From positions 64,856,159 through 64,920,158 of the forward strand of contig CM049313.1 in the NCBI GenBank assembly GCA_026874595.1: 64,000 nucleotides of DNA, in the 5' to 3' direction. Below the pieces are notes generated by a model, which was not told where the DNA came from, ran no database searches, and saw only the letters and a list, made by a program, of their open reading frames with translations. Of the stretch, positions 1-15,600 are shown piece after piece (the first letter of the stretch is position 1; every line of letters begins with the position of its first letter). This DNA comes from Sipunculus nudus. Taxonomy: Eukaryota > Annelida > Sipuncula > Golfingiida > Sipunculidae. Both the position numbers and the translations under genes were made by a program.

Positions 1-505
1 AAATATAACAAGCAAATTTGTGGAACTTAGGTACCCCCGCTCCTGCCTTGTCAATATGTTTTTATTTTCCCTGAAGATGTCTCAACATGTCATAGTGCCT
101 CTGTTTTAGTTTTTTTGTCCCCTGAAGATGTCTCCATGTGTCATAATTTTTGGGATCATAAGGGAATTTTTTTGTTGGTTTCGGATGCTGGTGATAATAA
201 ATTTTCAGACAGACACTTCAAAACCAATCCCAACAAAGGTATGCATGAGAGCAAACAGTGACCCACATTTGAATGAAATTGGATAATATTAAAGAAAAGT
301 TATCACACAGAAATGAAACCTGGATGGATGGAGAGAGAGACAGACAGACAGACCAACCCAAATCAATGTCCCCTGCTTCCATGGAAGCAGGGGACAATTA
401 TTTGCATCTTTTTGAACAGTCATGCAGACATCAAACTGACAAACACAATAAAAAATACAACCCTCCTTGAAGGAGTTGATGATGTACTAGTTAATATAAG
501 CTTAC

Positions 506-681
506 ATAAATGCCTGTTTGAATGCTGCTCTCGGCACCACTACACTCGATGGTGACGTCAGGCTGGCCACCCAGTGCCTCAGACACTTTATTAGCTGTCT
601 CCTGGGCGTTCCTGTCCGTCACAAGAACGGTGTGATCCCCTCCCATCTGCTTGGCCACATTTAACCGGTGCTCTGATATGT
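506..681 (-). CDS. SORD: SORD copy 1 exon 6
   Basis: Encodes [20 protein letters not shown] through [17 protein letters not shown] in the Rossmann domain. The acceptor is TTTTCAG and the donor GTAAGC, phase 0. This is the last exon inside the window; the chain should continue off the left edge. Confidence 0.9.
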
Positions 682-3600
682 CTGAAAATAAAACATAAGA
701 AGAAACAATTATAGCACTGACAATTCCCTCCAACTGATACAGTCAGCTCCCTTAAGCTGATGTTGCCATGAAAATAAGCTTTTTAATTGCCATAGGCATG
801 ACTGACTAAAATTACAAGAAATCTGTAGCCAAAACCTACCTGTAATGTAACTGGTAGTATTCTTGTAGAACATTTGTCATTTCTGTAAGTGGGGCTCAGC
901 TCCTTAATTATCATTTTCTAATGGATACCATAGTAACACCCATTTGGCCCAGGGCTTAAGTAACCATCATGACTTTAAGAGACCTGATTACCTTTTGTCC
1001 CCATCACCTTTTTAAGGTAATAAATCCAATAATTTTAAATTCTGAGTTATTTCTGTTATTCATTTCACAGTTTCATCATGTATTCCTCAATTATCTTTCA
1101 GCTAATCTAATTTTGAGACAATCTAGAATAGCCTATGTTTCTATAGCCTCACTAAGTAGGCATTTAAGTGGTTAGCAATGTATTGAACGTTTAAATTAAA
1201 TGTAAATTATGAATGATATAATACTGAAAATTAAGCAAAAAATATTGTCATATGATGAAAATATTTCACAATATGTAGTGGAGGTAATTAGAATTATGAT
1301 ATTCTAAGAGAGGACTTTAGACTTGTTGGTCAAGGGTTTTCCAGAAATTTTGTCATTATATTCCAGGGGTGTTGGGTGTGAGGCTAGGTGTCTGTTGGTA
1401 CTTCTTTGGATTGTCACCTTCACACTTACGCAGCTAACAAGGCCCATTACTTGAGCATTCATAAACACAAATCAATCAAAATTTTTTTCATCTAATCCCA
1501 TACTGCTCTGACATCTGACGATTGATATTCAAGCTGACTTTCTTTGTTGAAAAACAGTGCTTAAGTACATTGAGTATCTATCCATAAGTATGAGCTGGAG
1601 ATAAAAAAAAGGTATGAAACTGACAGTAAATGCAATAATTGAAAACACTTGGTTCAATTATTGCATGCTGGATTAGATTATGATACAGGGCTCTACATCA
1701 ATGGTTACCCACTTGCCCAGGGCACGTAAAAGTTCCAGAATAAGGTGGTAGGGCAACCAAAAGTGCGTTCCTACTTGCCTGACTAGGTAAGTGGGTCAAA
1801 CATAAACATTTTGCATTAAGGCCTCTTGAATCTTAACTTATCTTAAGTTAGCAATTTTTTATTCTTGGAGAGATGAAATCATATTGTATTAAATACCTTT
1901 ATCTGAAATTACCTGAATGTTAATCTCTGCAAATGCTGAACGGAAATATTATTTAAAAACAAACATCTGAATATGTTAATAGTTGCAAAATAATCATATG
2001 GAACACATTTTGTGTTTGTCGGTGTTCGTGATCACTGAATTTTGTAGGACTAATAACAAGGCCTACAGGCCTAATGCGAACCTCTGTGCATATGGATATA
2101 CACCAGGTATAATGCTTCAGTGCTGAACCTCTACTTTTCATATATATGAACAATGCAAGTACTAAACATTTTGAACAAGAAACAATACACAAACATCACT
2201 GCTGAAATTCTGGCATGGGTGCACACAACACAAAAAATTATTGTAGGTGGCACCACCAGTCTTGTATACAACAAAGCTATTTGACATGTACATATATGCC
2301 CAATTTCAGGCTGATATATCAAATTCTTCTGTAGAATTAAGCAGGCAAATACACTTAGCAAAAGTCATTGTAGATGGTGAAACGTGTCTTGTGAATGAGA
2401 AAGCCATAAAAACACATAGACAGGTCAGAATATCAGGCCAATACATCAAACTTACCTTGAGTCTGATGCACGGGGCTGACCAGGCTTAGGTGAGAAAGGC
2501 TGTTGCCCTGATTGTGTACTGTGACAAATTACTAGCTCAGGCTACTGCACTGAGTGAACTCTTGACCTGCACCTGGCTAGACCGAGTGAACTTTTGACCT
2601 GTACCTGGCTGCACTGAGTGAACTCTTGACCTGTTGCATAATCTGAAACAGTTGGCAGTCTGCCAAAGCTATAAATAAATCCAAGCTGACCTTTTGCCTA
2701 TTGCCCAATCTGAAATAGTAGCCACACAATTGCATAAGCTCACAGATTGGCTCCATATGCAGCCCTGAGGGGCATGACACCCATGAGGTGATCACATGAT
2801 ACTCATGAGGTGATCACATGCTACCCATGAGATGATCACATGCTGCCCATGAGGTGATCACATGCCTTGTGCTTGGCTGCACTGATTGAACTGTTGACCT
2901 ATATTTGGCTGCACTGAATGAACTCTTGATCTGTTGCCAAATCTAAAACAGTTGGCAGTTTCTCAACCTATTCAAGAAAGGTACACAATCTTGGCCTGTT
3001 ATGTAACTCTGCTAAAATTTATCCAACACAAACCATTTGAACAAACTTGAGAGGGCTCGCCTCTGGGATCATTTCTGTAAAATTTGGACAATTTGGCTGG
3101 CAGTTTACAAGAAGAAGACTTTTACAAGTTTTTTTCAGCTTTTTCCTTGTAAAATCTAAGTAATGCAGATAGCAAAAATAAGATGAATCCATCAACATTT
3201 GATATGTGACAGATATGTAACATTTGGGGATGGTAGCTCCTGCTATTCCTGAGAAATTATGAGTTAGTGTACAGATGATATGTAATATCATAAATCTACA
3301 TGTTTTAAAAGCTTTTAAAAAACATTCTTGTCAATATTTTCCATAGATAACCTGACATCTAAATGTCAAGAGGCATGATGTAATGGATGCTGATAAACTG
3401 GTGCTAGGCTAGATGTATCTGCTTCACACAGCTAACATATTTGGTAAAATGACTCAATTCAATCTTTATAATTCAGCCAAAATTCATTTTTTGGAACCAT
3501 AAAAGACAATTATTATAAGAATGATTCAGGGAATTATTCTTACAAAATATTAAACAAACTGGCCTCAGTATCATCATCAGTCAAAAAACGTTTTGTAGGT

Positions 3601-6600
3601 TTATAACTCATATGGGAAAATACAACAAAATGGCAAAGTTAAGCTTCCCATAACTCAGCCAAAAATCATTGAATCAAAACCATTTGAACAAACTTGAATT
3701 ATCAACATCTAAGGATAATTAATGTGTGAGATGTAAGAATTTGGCCCAGTGGTTTTTGAGAAGATTTTTGTAGCCACTTAGCTTACATGGGCTGTTATGG
3801 CATATGACTAAATTCAGCTTCCCATAACTTAGCCAAAAGTCACTGAACTGAGACCATTCGAACAAACTTCAGAAAGCACTACCCTAGGATCATTTCTGTG
3901 CGATATTAAACAATTTACGTGCCACGAGCAACCATTTATTAACAGTGTTCATCTGTTCATCTGCCTTGGGATAAAATCACTCATATCTCAGCAGTGGTTT
4001 GACTTTTCCACCTGAAATTTTGCAGGTTTATACATCCTGGACAGCTTTCTCGATTTTATGACAGGTGGCGCCACCTACATTCACGTTAACTCTGCAGACA
4101 TCCAAACTCATATCTCGAAAAACCGTTTGACCGATTGGGCCAAAATTTTGCTTGTGTATAGATCTCATATAGCTCTTCATCATAGGCAAAAGTTGAAGCG
4201 CCACGAGCAACCATTTATTAACAGTGTCCATCTGTTCATCTGCCTTGGGATAAAATCACTCATATCTCAGCAGTGGTTTGACTTTTCCACCTGAAATTTT
4301 GCAGGTTTATACATCCTGAACAGCTCTCTAGATTTTATGACAGGTGGCGTCACCTACATTAAGGTTTACTCTGCAGACATCTAAGCTCATATCTCGGAAA
4401 CAGTTTGACCAATTGGGCCAAAATTTTGCATGTGTATAGATCTCACATAGCTCTCCTTCATAGGCAAAACTGGTGGCGCCACCTGCAACCACTTATGCAC
4501 AGGGTCCATCTGTTCATCTGCTTTGGGATAAAATCACTCATATCGCAGAAGTGGTTTGACTTATCAAACTGAAATTTTGCAGGTTTATACATCCTGTACA
4601 GCTTTCTCGATTTTATGACAGGTGGCGCCACCTACATTCAGGTTTACGCTGCAGACATCCAAGCTCATATCTCGGGAACTGTTTGATCGTTCAGGAAAAT
4701 TTTTTTGCACAAATGTAGCCCTTGGAGAGCTTTATAACATACACAAAAAATGGTGGCGCCACCTGCAATCACTTATGCACAGCGTCCATCTGTTCATCTG
4801 CCTTGGGATAAAATCACTCATATCTCAAGAGTGGTTTGACTTATCCACCTGAAATTTTGCAGGTTTATAAATCCTGGACAATTTCCTTGATTTTATGACA
4901 GATGGCACCACCTACATTCACTTTTACACTGCAGACATCCATGCTAATATGCAACACACCTCACTCTATTCCCCTTGCCACTTAATCCATGCCTCGCTTC
5001 ACCCCTCCCACTCTGATTTCTGCAGATACACATAGTCGCTTGTCGACTACCCATATTCTAGTTTTAAAATGTCCTAGTCTGAAACTTGCAGGTCCAAAAT
5101 GTCCATTTTGCTATAATAATAATGACTAAGGTAGATATGCAGGACTTAAGAGGATCAATATTAACTTTTAAAAATAAACCTTCCTTCATACTCCCAAACT
5201 TTGCACAGGTTTGCATTAGGCCTGTAGGCCTTGTTATAAAAAAAAGTCAGATGAAAAGCATTTTGATTTGGGAAAATAAATTTCAAAGTTATTTCAAGTA
5301 TGGACCACTTTTGGTACAGATGGCAGCACTTTGTTTACCATTGGCAGATTGCCAGTGCCTTGATGTTGGCCATTAGCCAAGGTGATGTCAGCTCTATAAA
5401 TAGTTTTGGAAAAAGTGCAGCCAGTTATAGGTCAAGATTTCACTCAGTGCAGTAGCTGCATTCTATTTATAGCTTTGGCATATTGCTCACTGCATCATAT
5501 TTGGCACCAAAGTTCAGCCTGAATCTATTTATAGCTTTGGCAGACTGCCAACTGTGTCAGATTAAGCAACAGGTCAAGAGTTCACTCAGTGCAGCCAGGT
5601 ACAGGTCAAAAGTTCACTCAGTCTAGCCAGGTGCAGGTCAAGAGTTGTCTCAGTGCATTAGCTTGAGGCAGCAATTTGTGCCAGGTCATTCGGGGGCAAC
5701 TGCCTTACTCACCTAAGCCTTGTCAGCCCAGTGCATCAAACTCTGGGGAAGTTTGATGTATTGGACTGATATTTTGACCTGTCTATGCGTCATTTACAAG
5801 ACAGGTGGTGCAACCTACATTGACTTTTGCTGTGTATGTGCCTGCTTATTTCTACAGAGGAATTTGATACATCAGCCTAAAAATGGGCATGTTTATACAT
5901 ATCGGGTAGCTTTATAGTGTGCAAGACTGGTGGCGCCACCTACAATAATTTTTGCACAGTGTATTTTCAGTGCTTATTTTACAGGAGGGGTTTGACATAT
6001 CAGTCTGACATTGGGCATTTGTATATATCTCTTCGTTGTATATAAGACTGGTGGTGCCAGCTACAATCATTGTATCCGCAAAAAGAACATTGTTTTTCAG
6101 ATACTATATTTTCAATCGGACGCAGATGCTGCCACCATCACTGCATAGGTTTCCGGAGAACTCCTCCATAACCACTGGGCAGAATTTTTAGTGAACCTGT
6201 GAGCTTATGCGATGGTGTGGCGTCGTCCGGCATCCGTCGTCTGTACGTTAACCCATACTATCTTGAAAACGGCAAGAATTAGCATCACAAAATTTTATGC
6301 ATAAAATTAGTCATCTAAAAAACTCTATCGGATTTTGCTTATTTTTTAGCTAACTGCATTTTCTTAGAACAAACTTGGGAAAGATTGTTCCAAGGATCAT
6401 TTCTGTGAAATATTGGACAATTTGGCTGGACAGTTTCGGAGAAGAAGATTTTTAAAGCTTTTTTAGCTTTTTCCCTATAAAATTTAAGAAAATGTAGTTA
6501 GAAAAAAAATAAACAAAATTCGATATAGTTTTTTGGATGATTGATTATTTGCAAAAATTTGGTGATGCTAGCTCCTGCCGTTTTTGAGATAGCTATGGTT

Positions 6601-9600
6601 AACGTACAGACGACGCACAATGCACAACGCACGACACACGACGGACGACGCCGCACCATCGCATCAGCTCACAGGTTCCCTAAAAAAGAAATAAGGAATA
6701 TAAGTAAAATTATTACGGATGCATACTGAATGCAAAAATTAAAATACAAATATATCTCATTGATGGCAAATTCTTGAATTACGTTGAGTATGGATACCAA
6801 TAATTTATAATCCACGTACAGTTGTCTTTATATAGCAACAGAGAGAAGAATATCCATGATTGTAACATTGCCTGGTATGATGAATAACTAAAATCATAAA
6901 TCTAAATTTTTTAAAAGCTTTTAAAAAAACTTTCTTGTCAATATTAACCAAAGATAACCTGAAATCTAAATGTCTAGTGGCATGATGTAATAGATGCTGA
7001 TAAAATGGTGCTAGGCTAGATGTAACAGCATCACACAGCTAACATATATGGTAAAATGACTCAATTTAATCTCCATAATTCAGCCAAAAATCATTCATGT
7101 GGAACCATTAATGACAATTATTATAAGAATTATTGTAGGGATTATTCTTGTAAAATATTTAACAAACTGGCTTCAGTGGCATCAGTCGAAAAACGTTTTG
7201 CAGGTTTATAACTCATATAGGAAGATACAGCAAACTGGCTAAGTTCAGCTTCCTGTAACTCAGCCAAAAAGCACTGAACCAAAACCATTTGAACAAACTT
7301 GAATTACCAACATTTGAGGATAATTAATGTGTGAGATTTAAGAATTTGGCCCCGTGGTTTTTGAGAAGAAGATCTTTGTAGCCACTGAGCTAAAATGGGC
7401 TGTTATGGCATATGACTAAATTCAGCTTCCCATAACTTAGCCAAAAGTCACTGAACTGAGACCATTTGAACAAACTTCAGAAAGCACTACCCTAGGATCA
7501 TTTCTGTGCAATATTAAACATTTTGGCCATATGGTTTCAGAGAAGAAGTTTTTGTAGCCCTCAGTGTGATACAGGCACTGATGACCCCGTACAAAAAAGG
7601 CCGATGCAGGTGGCGCCACCAATACCTCAATTTCAGATATGACCTATGTGACCAACATTGGCATAAAATTTGGTGCTGATAGCTCCAGCCGTTTCTGAGA
7701 TTTTAAATTAAATATGCTTTTTTGCCCAGTTAACAAAGTTCAACCTCCTGTAACTCGGCCAAAAATCTCCGAACTAGAACCATTCGAACAAACTTGAGAA
7801 AGATTGTTCCAGGGATCATTTCTGTGAAATATTGGACAATTTGGCTGGACAGTTTCGGAGAAGAAGATTTTTAAAGCTTTTTTAGCTTTTTCCCTATAAA
7901 ATCTAAGAAAATGCAGTTAGAAAAAAATAAACAAAATCCGATATAGTTTTTTGGATGATTGATTATTTGCAAAAAATTTGGTGATGCTAGCTCCTGCCGT
8001 TTTTGAGATAGCTATGGTACAGACAACAGACAACAGACAACACACGACGCAAGACGTACGGAGCACAACACACGATGCCGCACCATAGCATAAGCTCACA
8101 GGTTCGCTAAAAATACATGTTGGGCAAAGAAAAGACAGATGTTACTTCCCCTTCTGAGTAATAATCAGTTATCTGATGCAAAGTTACAACCCGTGTTGGT
8201 TGGTCTATTGACAGTATTACCTACCAGTCAAAACCACTTCAGCAGCCCCCATGGCCTTAGCTGTCAGCATACACACCAGACCAATTGGGCCAGCTCCACA
8301 TATGAACACCTTGTGGCCAATGGTTACTCCTGCCCGGTGGCAGGCATGGACACCAACTGACAGTGGTTCTAACAGAGCACCTTCCTCAAAACTTACATGG
8401 TCTGGAAGTCTGAAATAGGAAAATAATATGTTATATTTACCGGTAAGTACAAGTAAAAATAATAATACTGGATATGTCTTGGAGATTCCTGTAAGGGAGA
8501 CCATTTAAGTATCTGAACTCCTTACGAAACATAATTTATATGTAGTTAATATCTTTGATAAATAAATAGGCCCATACAGATTTCATGAATAAAGCAAACT
8601 CTTAACATACTGTTGCAGAAAACTGGTGTTAGATATCTAAAGACAGGGCTGAAACATTCAATGCCTAGCCAAATATCCCACCAGTGCCAGGGCCTGCAAC
8701 AGTTCCAGGGGGCTCTGGCTTAGTGTTTGGTGTTACTATGCTGATAACAAAGTGTAAAATCCAGGTGGTGTTATTTGAAAAATTATTGTTTTTTTTTATT
8801 ATATTAACATAAGTTTAATACTCTGCTAGATATATTTTTCAAGACACCAGATTAACTGTGTGACATTTTAGTTCTGTCATAACAAAGAAGCTTTATTTTT
8901 TCTCTATGGATCATTTATGTACAGAAAGCCTAACACTACTTTACCTTTTACATGAATCAGTAAGAATACTCACTTGGGTAAGAAAAGGTCACTTGGTGCA
9001 AGACGTCATTTGTAAAGCTCTGGCTTATCTGATTTGCCGCCAGATGCAATTGTTAAATTTTTTTTGGTGGGCCCCCACTTATTATAAACATGTTGATATA
9101 AAAAAACAAGCAGCCTTTGTTTGGTGATTTGCACATTTTCTGGCCTATTTTTATAAAAGCTTCAAGGGATTACCATTAGTGTATAAAGGTCAAATTGGTG
9201 ATTAGGATCCTTTAAATGTAACATTGTTTTCAAAGAAACAAAAAAGAAGTTTGCTCATGCTTATATCAAATTTCCATTTCTAAAATGTCATCATAATGGT
9301 TCATTGTCATGCCATGCTGAATAAATAAACAAATCATGGCTTGAAATTACAGTTTAATGGTGATGTGCACCAACTCCCTTCAACACCATATTAAACTGAA
9401 ATTTTATGTACATGATAAGGGCATTAGGTGAGTATACTGAAATGTAGGGGGTGACACATGACAACACAACATTCATTTATGTTTTTTTTATAAATGAAAA
9501 CCTGAATGATCTTTACTTGTAGCAGAAATCGGCGGCATGCACATGGAAGCGAGAGAGGTCCCCATGGACAGGTGGTGTCGCTAAAAATACGACATCAGGA

Positions 9601-12600
9601 CACAAGTTGTACCGACCGGTCTTACAGAAGTCACACACACGACATGGCACCCCTGGTTCTACTGCCACACGGTCTCCTGTAACATGGAATCATAGAAACA
9701 CATATGTTTTTATATAGAATTCATAAACTTCAATCCCATGTACTGTCTATGTGTCCCGAGTGTAGGTCACATGAGAAATAATAATTCACTTACATTCATA
9801 ACATAAGGGCTGACAACTGAGGACCAAAATGCCTAATACAAAATGAAAAATAAAAAAGTTGGGGGCATAATTAATCAGAGACAGATACACCACAGCAGTC
9901 TAAGATCTCTTTTCATGTAACTGCTGCTATGTATGGTAAAATATTCTGGGCAAAACACCAGGGTGCATACAGAGCAAAGAACCAATCAGACCAATGAAAG
10001 CATCGTATTGCATTTTGCATCCTTCCCAAAATTTTCAATATGCGACATCCACTCTTGTTTGGCTGATAACATTTCTGGCACAGGGTCAAGACCAACAAAA
10101 GCGGTGTAATCAGACCAATGAGAGTGGGTGTAGCATGTTTAAAATTGGAGCTGGATGTAAAATTTGATACAATGAATTGGTACTTTCATTGGTCTGATTA
10201 CTATTCTTTACTTGTACCCTGTAATTCTTATCTGTGCACACCCTGGTGTTTTTGCCAACTCAACACTTGCTGTGATACAAAGCAGCAGTGTCACGAAAAG
10301 AGTGTAGAACTGAAGTGTATAATTACAGCATAAGGAATGCCAATCAATATATTTGGAACCATTTATATTCTATAAATGCCATAAAAGAGATATCAATAAA
10401 GTGTTAACCTATGGCAACCTGTCAGTCATGTTTATGCATTGTGTAATAGATGACAGACTCTTAAATATGTAAATTTATTAATGTCGAAAGATCACATGAT
10501 TATATACTGACCCACTTTGAGGTGTGTGACTCCTTCACCGAGTTTAGTTACAATTCCACTTGACTCATGGCCAAGGACCATTGGTCCTTTGACGACAAAA
10601 TCTCCAATGTTTCCGTTGGTCCAGTAATGCACATCAGACCCACAGATCCCAACAGAATGGACAGACAGCTGTACCTCTGATAAGGAAAAAAAAATAACTG
10701 CTTAAAAAAACTTAATTTATTCAACATAATGTGATTTGACACTAAACTTTGTTTTCATCACTAATTCCTTTATTAATACAGTACTTGAAAAGATATAAAA
10801 AACAAGGGACCATTGGGTTACGGCGCTCAGCTGATCGTGATTGGACTATAAATGTTTCACCACTGTGATACTATATCTAGTTGATAAAGCTTATGAATAT
10901 CATGGACATGTTCGGCTATTATAAAGGAATGTAATGTAATATGTGAGTAAATGATAAATGAAATTACCTGACTGATGGATTAATAGAGTCAAATATAGTG
11001 GTTTATTTTTTATTTATTTAGGAGGGGTTGAAAATTGTGATATATTTGAGCAAATATGAATGCAATGACAGCAGTAATAAGCAGTAGTAGAACTAGAATT
11101 CAATGACAGCAGTAATAAGCAGTAGTAGAACCGCTGGTGCCATAGTATCGCCAGACAAATGAGGTTTTGTGGTATTTTGTTGATATAATGTGATGTATTT
11201 GTATTTTAGCAATGAATGTGAGAAACATTTGTACAAAATATAGGAATATTTTGGATTGGGAAGGACAATTGATCAAAGGGTTTTTGACTTATAATGCTCA
11301 CAGTGCTGTCAAGTGGCCCTTTTTAAGATATTCATGATTTTATGTTTTTCACCAAATATGGGAATATTCAAGGTCAAGGTCACTCTCATAGTCACGGTCA
11401 TGACCCCAAATCAATAAACTGCATTCCAAAATATCCAACATTTGAAAAAAAAAATTAAATTTAAAAAAAATTAATTTAAATTAAATTAAATTTTAAAATT
11501 AAATTTAAAATTAAATATACCTCATTCCATAAACCATATCTATATACATGCATAACATGAAAGAAATCTGTCCATTACTGTTTGACTTATAATGCTCACA
11601 GTATATACTGTAAAGTGGCAATGATGGGGTATTCAAAGGCGCAAAAAACAAGAAAAGGACAACAGGTGGCGCCACCTTTCTTCTGCAAAAGACAAAACTA
11701 TCCAAGATCTTCGGTCAACTTGATTTTTGGACCAATCCATGCATCCCTTTTTAAGATATTCATGATTTTATGTGATTTTCACCAGATATGGTAATATTCA
11801 AGGTCAAAGCCACTCTCAAAGGAAAGGTCATGACCCCAATTTTAATATACATCATCCCATAACCCATACCTATGTACATGCATAATATTAAAGAAATCTG
11901 TCAATCAGTTTTTGACTTGTGATGCTAAAAGTACTGTCAAGTGGCAATGATGGGGGTATTAAACGGCACAAAAACAAGAAAAGGATACTAGGTGGCACCA
12001 CCAGTTTCCGGTATATGACATCACTATCCAAGATCTTTGTCCAACTTGATTTTTGGATAAATCCATGAAAGATTTCTTGAGATATTTAAGAATTTGTGTG
12101 ATTTTCCCCAAAAATGGATCTATTCAAGGTCAAGGTCACTCTCCTAGTTGAGGTCATGACCCCATTTTAAATAGGCTTCGTCCTCTCACCTATATCTATA
12201 AATGTGTCAAGTTTGAAAAAGATCCTTGAAATATTTTTTGAGTTATTGTGTCCAAAAGAAATCTCTGCGGCGGCGGCGGCGGCGCAACCGTGCCTAAACC
12301 ATAGTATCTCCAGACTATGTCTGGCGATACAATGATGATAAGGCTATTTGTTGAAGGATCTAAAGTGTATGGTAGCCTGCAAGCTTTCAATTTGACAGAT
12401 ATGATGTTATGAATAACTATTCTGATGAAGTGATTTATGAATTTGTGACTGTATTACACAATATCTCTTTAGTCTTGACAAGGTACATTATTGTGATGCC
12501 CACTTTGTCTACATATTACACAATATTGACATAATTTCTGGCATGTACATAGGTACCTATGGACAAATAGTTATACAAAATATGAATGTGAATATATCTG

Positions 12601-15600
12601 ATTCATCTTGTTCTTGCTTACTGAGGCTGACTTTGGGATGGGGTTCGGAGAAGGGAAAAGTGAGGGCAGCACGAAGGGGGATGTAGAAATATTCTATTGT
12701 AATGTTTTTCATTTATATAAGAATATGAAAAGCTAAGAGGAAAGGGGCCCTCCTACTTGGTTATAGTAAAGTTCTAAATATATGATTGCAAACTAATACT
12801 CTGACAAGACTGTCATGAAGAAAAACAGTAAAATTTTGAGATACTGTGATGCATATGAAAATTTACAGATGGACAGGCAAGTGGACAGAATGGACTAATA
12901 CCTTTATTTCACTTTCAAGGGAATAATGCATTTAAGTTTATATGTAATCCTATTTTTTTTAAGCATATCCACTTTTTCCATTAAGAAGTTTTTATCTGAA
13001 TCATTTTTTAATTTACAGGTTTTATAAATTTTTAATAAAAAAACCTGAAAATATAAGTTAAAATATTAGAATTGTTGCAAAAGTTGCAATCATTATATAT
13101 ACAGAGTAAAAAACTGAAACTATAAGTTAAAATATTAGAATTGTTGCAAAAGTTGCAATCATCATATATCCAGAGTGTAGCTCATATTGGGTCATATTAT
13201 GCATACACATATATTTTATTATTTTTAAATCATAAATGTTTAAACTGAATTTAAAAGAAAATAATGCCACAACATGGCATCTACAAGAATATTCCTTGAA
13301 TCACTATTAAAAAGTTTTGCACATTGGAGTTTTCAGTACATGCTTAATTTTATTCACCAAAATAAAATAAAAGTAAATTTGATAAAATAAAACATCTTTT
13401 CAAATAAAGTATACACACTGTTGGTTGAATGAGGGACAAACAATACCATTGTGCTAATTACTATCCCAGTTTTAATTTATTACTGGAATTAATAGTCAAT
13501 TTCACACCTGGTGAAGTTTTTACTCTTCTGAAGTAAGGAATTACTTATCTGATGAACATCCACACTTTCATAGCAATACACCACTTTGTGGACACAACTA
13601 AATGTACACTTTAATCATTGTAACCCTGGTGGTACAATACAAAATCTAAAATGTAGCATAGCCTATAATAAGAATGAATCAAATACAGAAAATAATAACA
13701 TTCATCTAGTTTATGCACCATCTGGGGGGGGGGGGGGTGCAGGGCAGAGGGGAAGCCTGCTGGTAGTGGCCAGGCTGACCCAAGGCAAGCTGCCTGGGGT
13801 GGGTTACATAATGCAAGTGAAGGCTGTACTACTAGGTGGGCTAGATGTAAACAACACTTGACATGGTGTATGAAAACACGAATAAAAGCCATTCTTTCCA
13901 ATCAATTTCTTTGAAATTTCAGATTTCAAAAGATTAAATCCTTATGTATATATGCTGTGAAAATTAAATCAACAGTGCTAAAGTTGGACAAAATTTAAGG
14001 TATTGATTTTTTATTTATGCCAATAACTTGAAAAATTTGCAAAATTCAGATCTAATTTTGGGTAAACAATTGAATCTTGATTAAATAAAGTTATATTCCT
14101 GAAAAAAAGTCTCTAAGTTCAGCAATTCTCATGTTAGGTGAGTAAATATATATCCTGATTATAAAAAAAAATTGCATTATGTTTTGGCCCATAACTTCAA
14201 AATAATACCCAATACTGACCTAATTTTTGGTATGTTCATAGAAAATGTCTGAAAGAATGTGAATACTAAATACGATCAAAAACAGATAAGTGGTTTTGAT
14301 ATTAGGCAGCCTTAAAGTGTAACAATGGCTTTTTTATGGAAAACAGAGTTTTTTTTCCTTAATATCTCGAAGGAACAAAGTCCTAATGACCCAATTTTCG
14401 GTATGGTAGGAGATTTTGGGGACATCTAAAATTATGCCAACAGCCTGGGGAGCATAGAGATGTGCACTAAATGACCTACAGTCATCAAAGTGGACTGCTC
14501 GACAATGTAAGGGAATACAACAAGAGCCTCCAAAAAAATTCAATAATTAGCCTAATTTTGCAGCTTTTATTTTCAAATTTCAGATTTTAACATATTAAAT
14601 CCTTATGTGTAATTGCTGTGAAAATTAAATCCACAGTACTTACAGGAAAAAAACGTGCCGTGGCCAAAATTTAAGGTACCAATTTTATATTTTTGCCAAT
14701 ATTTAAAAAAAATTTAACAGATTTTGATCTAATTTTTTGTATACAATTAAATTTTGATAAATTAAAGTTGAATTACTGGAAAAAAGTCCCTACCTTTAAC
14801 ACTTTTGGTCTTAAGTGACCAAATATCTTCCTGATTTTTTTTACAAAGTCCATTATGTTTGGGCCCATAACTTTTTTAAATTATATAATACTGACTTAAT
14901 ATCTGCCATGTACATAGGAACTATATAGAGGAATATTTATGGTAAATATGAAGAAAACCAGATGAGTGGTTTTGATAGATGAGTGGTTTAGGCAGTCCTG
15001 AAGTGTGAAAATAGATTTCTAATAAAAAATTGAGGTTTATACCTTAATATCTCGAAGGAATGAATGCCTATTGACCCAATTTTCGGCATGGTAGGAGATT
15101 TTGGGGATGTCTAACTGTATGTCGAATTTCAGATTCGTAGGTCCAACGGTGTCGAAACGTGCCAGTCTTACGGACGGACATCCAGACGGACGGACGGACG
15201 GCACGACAGACGGACGGACGACTGACAATGGACCACGACTATAGCTCAGATGACTTATAGTCAGCTGAGCTAAAAATGGAATGGAAATAACATGCTAGAG
15301 TGACAACTTATTGAGAAATGAAAAATATGTAAATAAAATCTGTAATCTGATTTTCTATGACTGTGTGAATTCTTTCCTATAATCTGACAGAATTATGTGT
15401 AACAAGTGCACCATAAGAGTGTATAATATGCCTATTGTAAAATGTCAGTCTGATGACCTTTGGCCTCATTAAATATGCACATGAATATGATGAATATCAA
15501 ACTCGAGTAAGATACTTTATTGATATATATTTATAGTGAGTTTCATGAAAATCCATACAACTGTAAGTTATTATGTTATTATGTAAGTTATTATGGTGAC

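Noticed and set aside
15037-15228. [13 protein letters not shown]-type frame
   Set aside because: Comes from the ACGG tandem at the end of an interspersed repeat.
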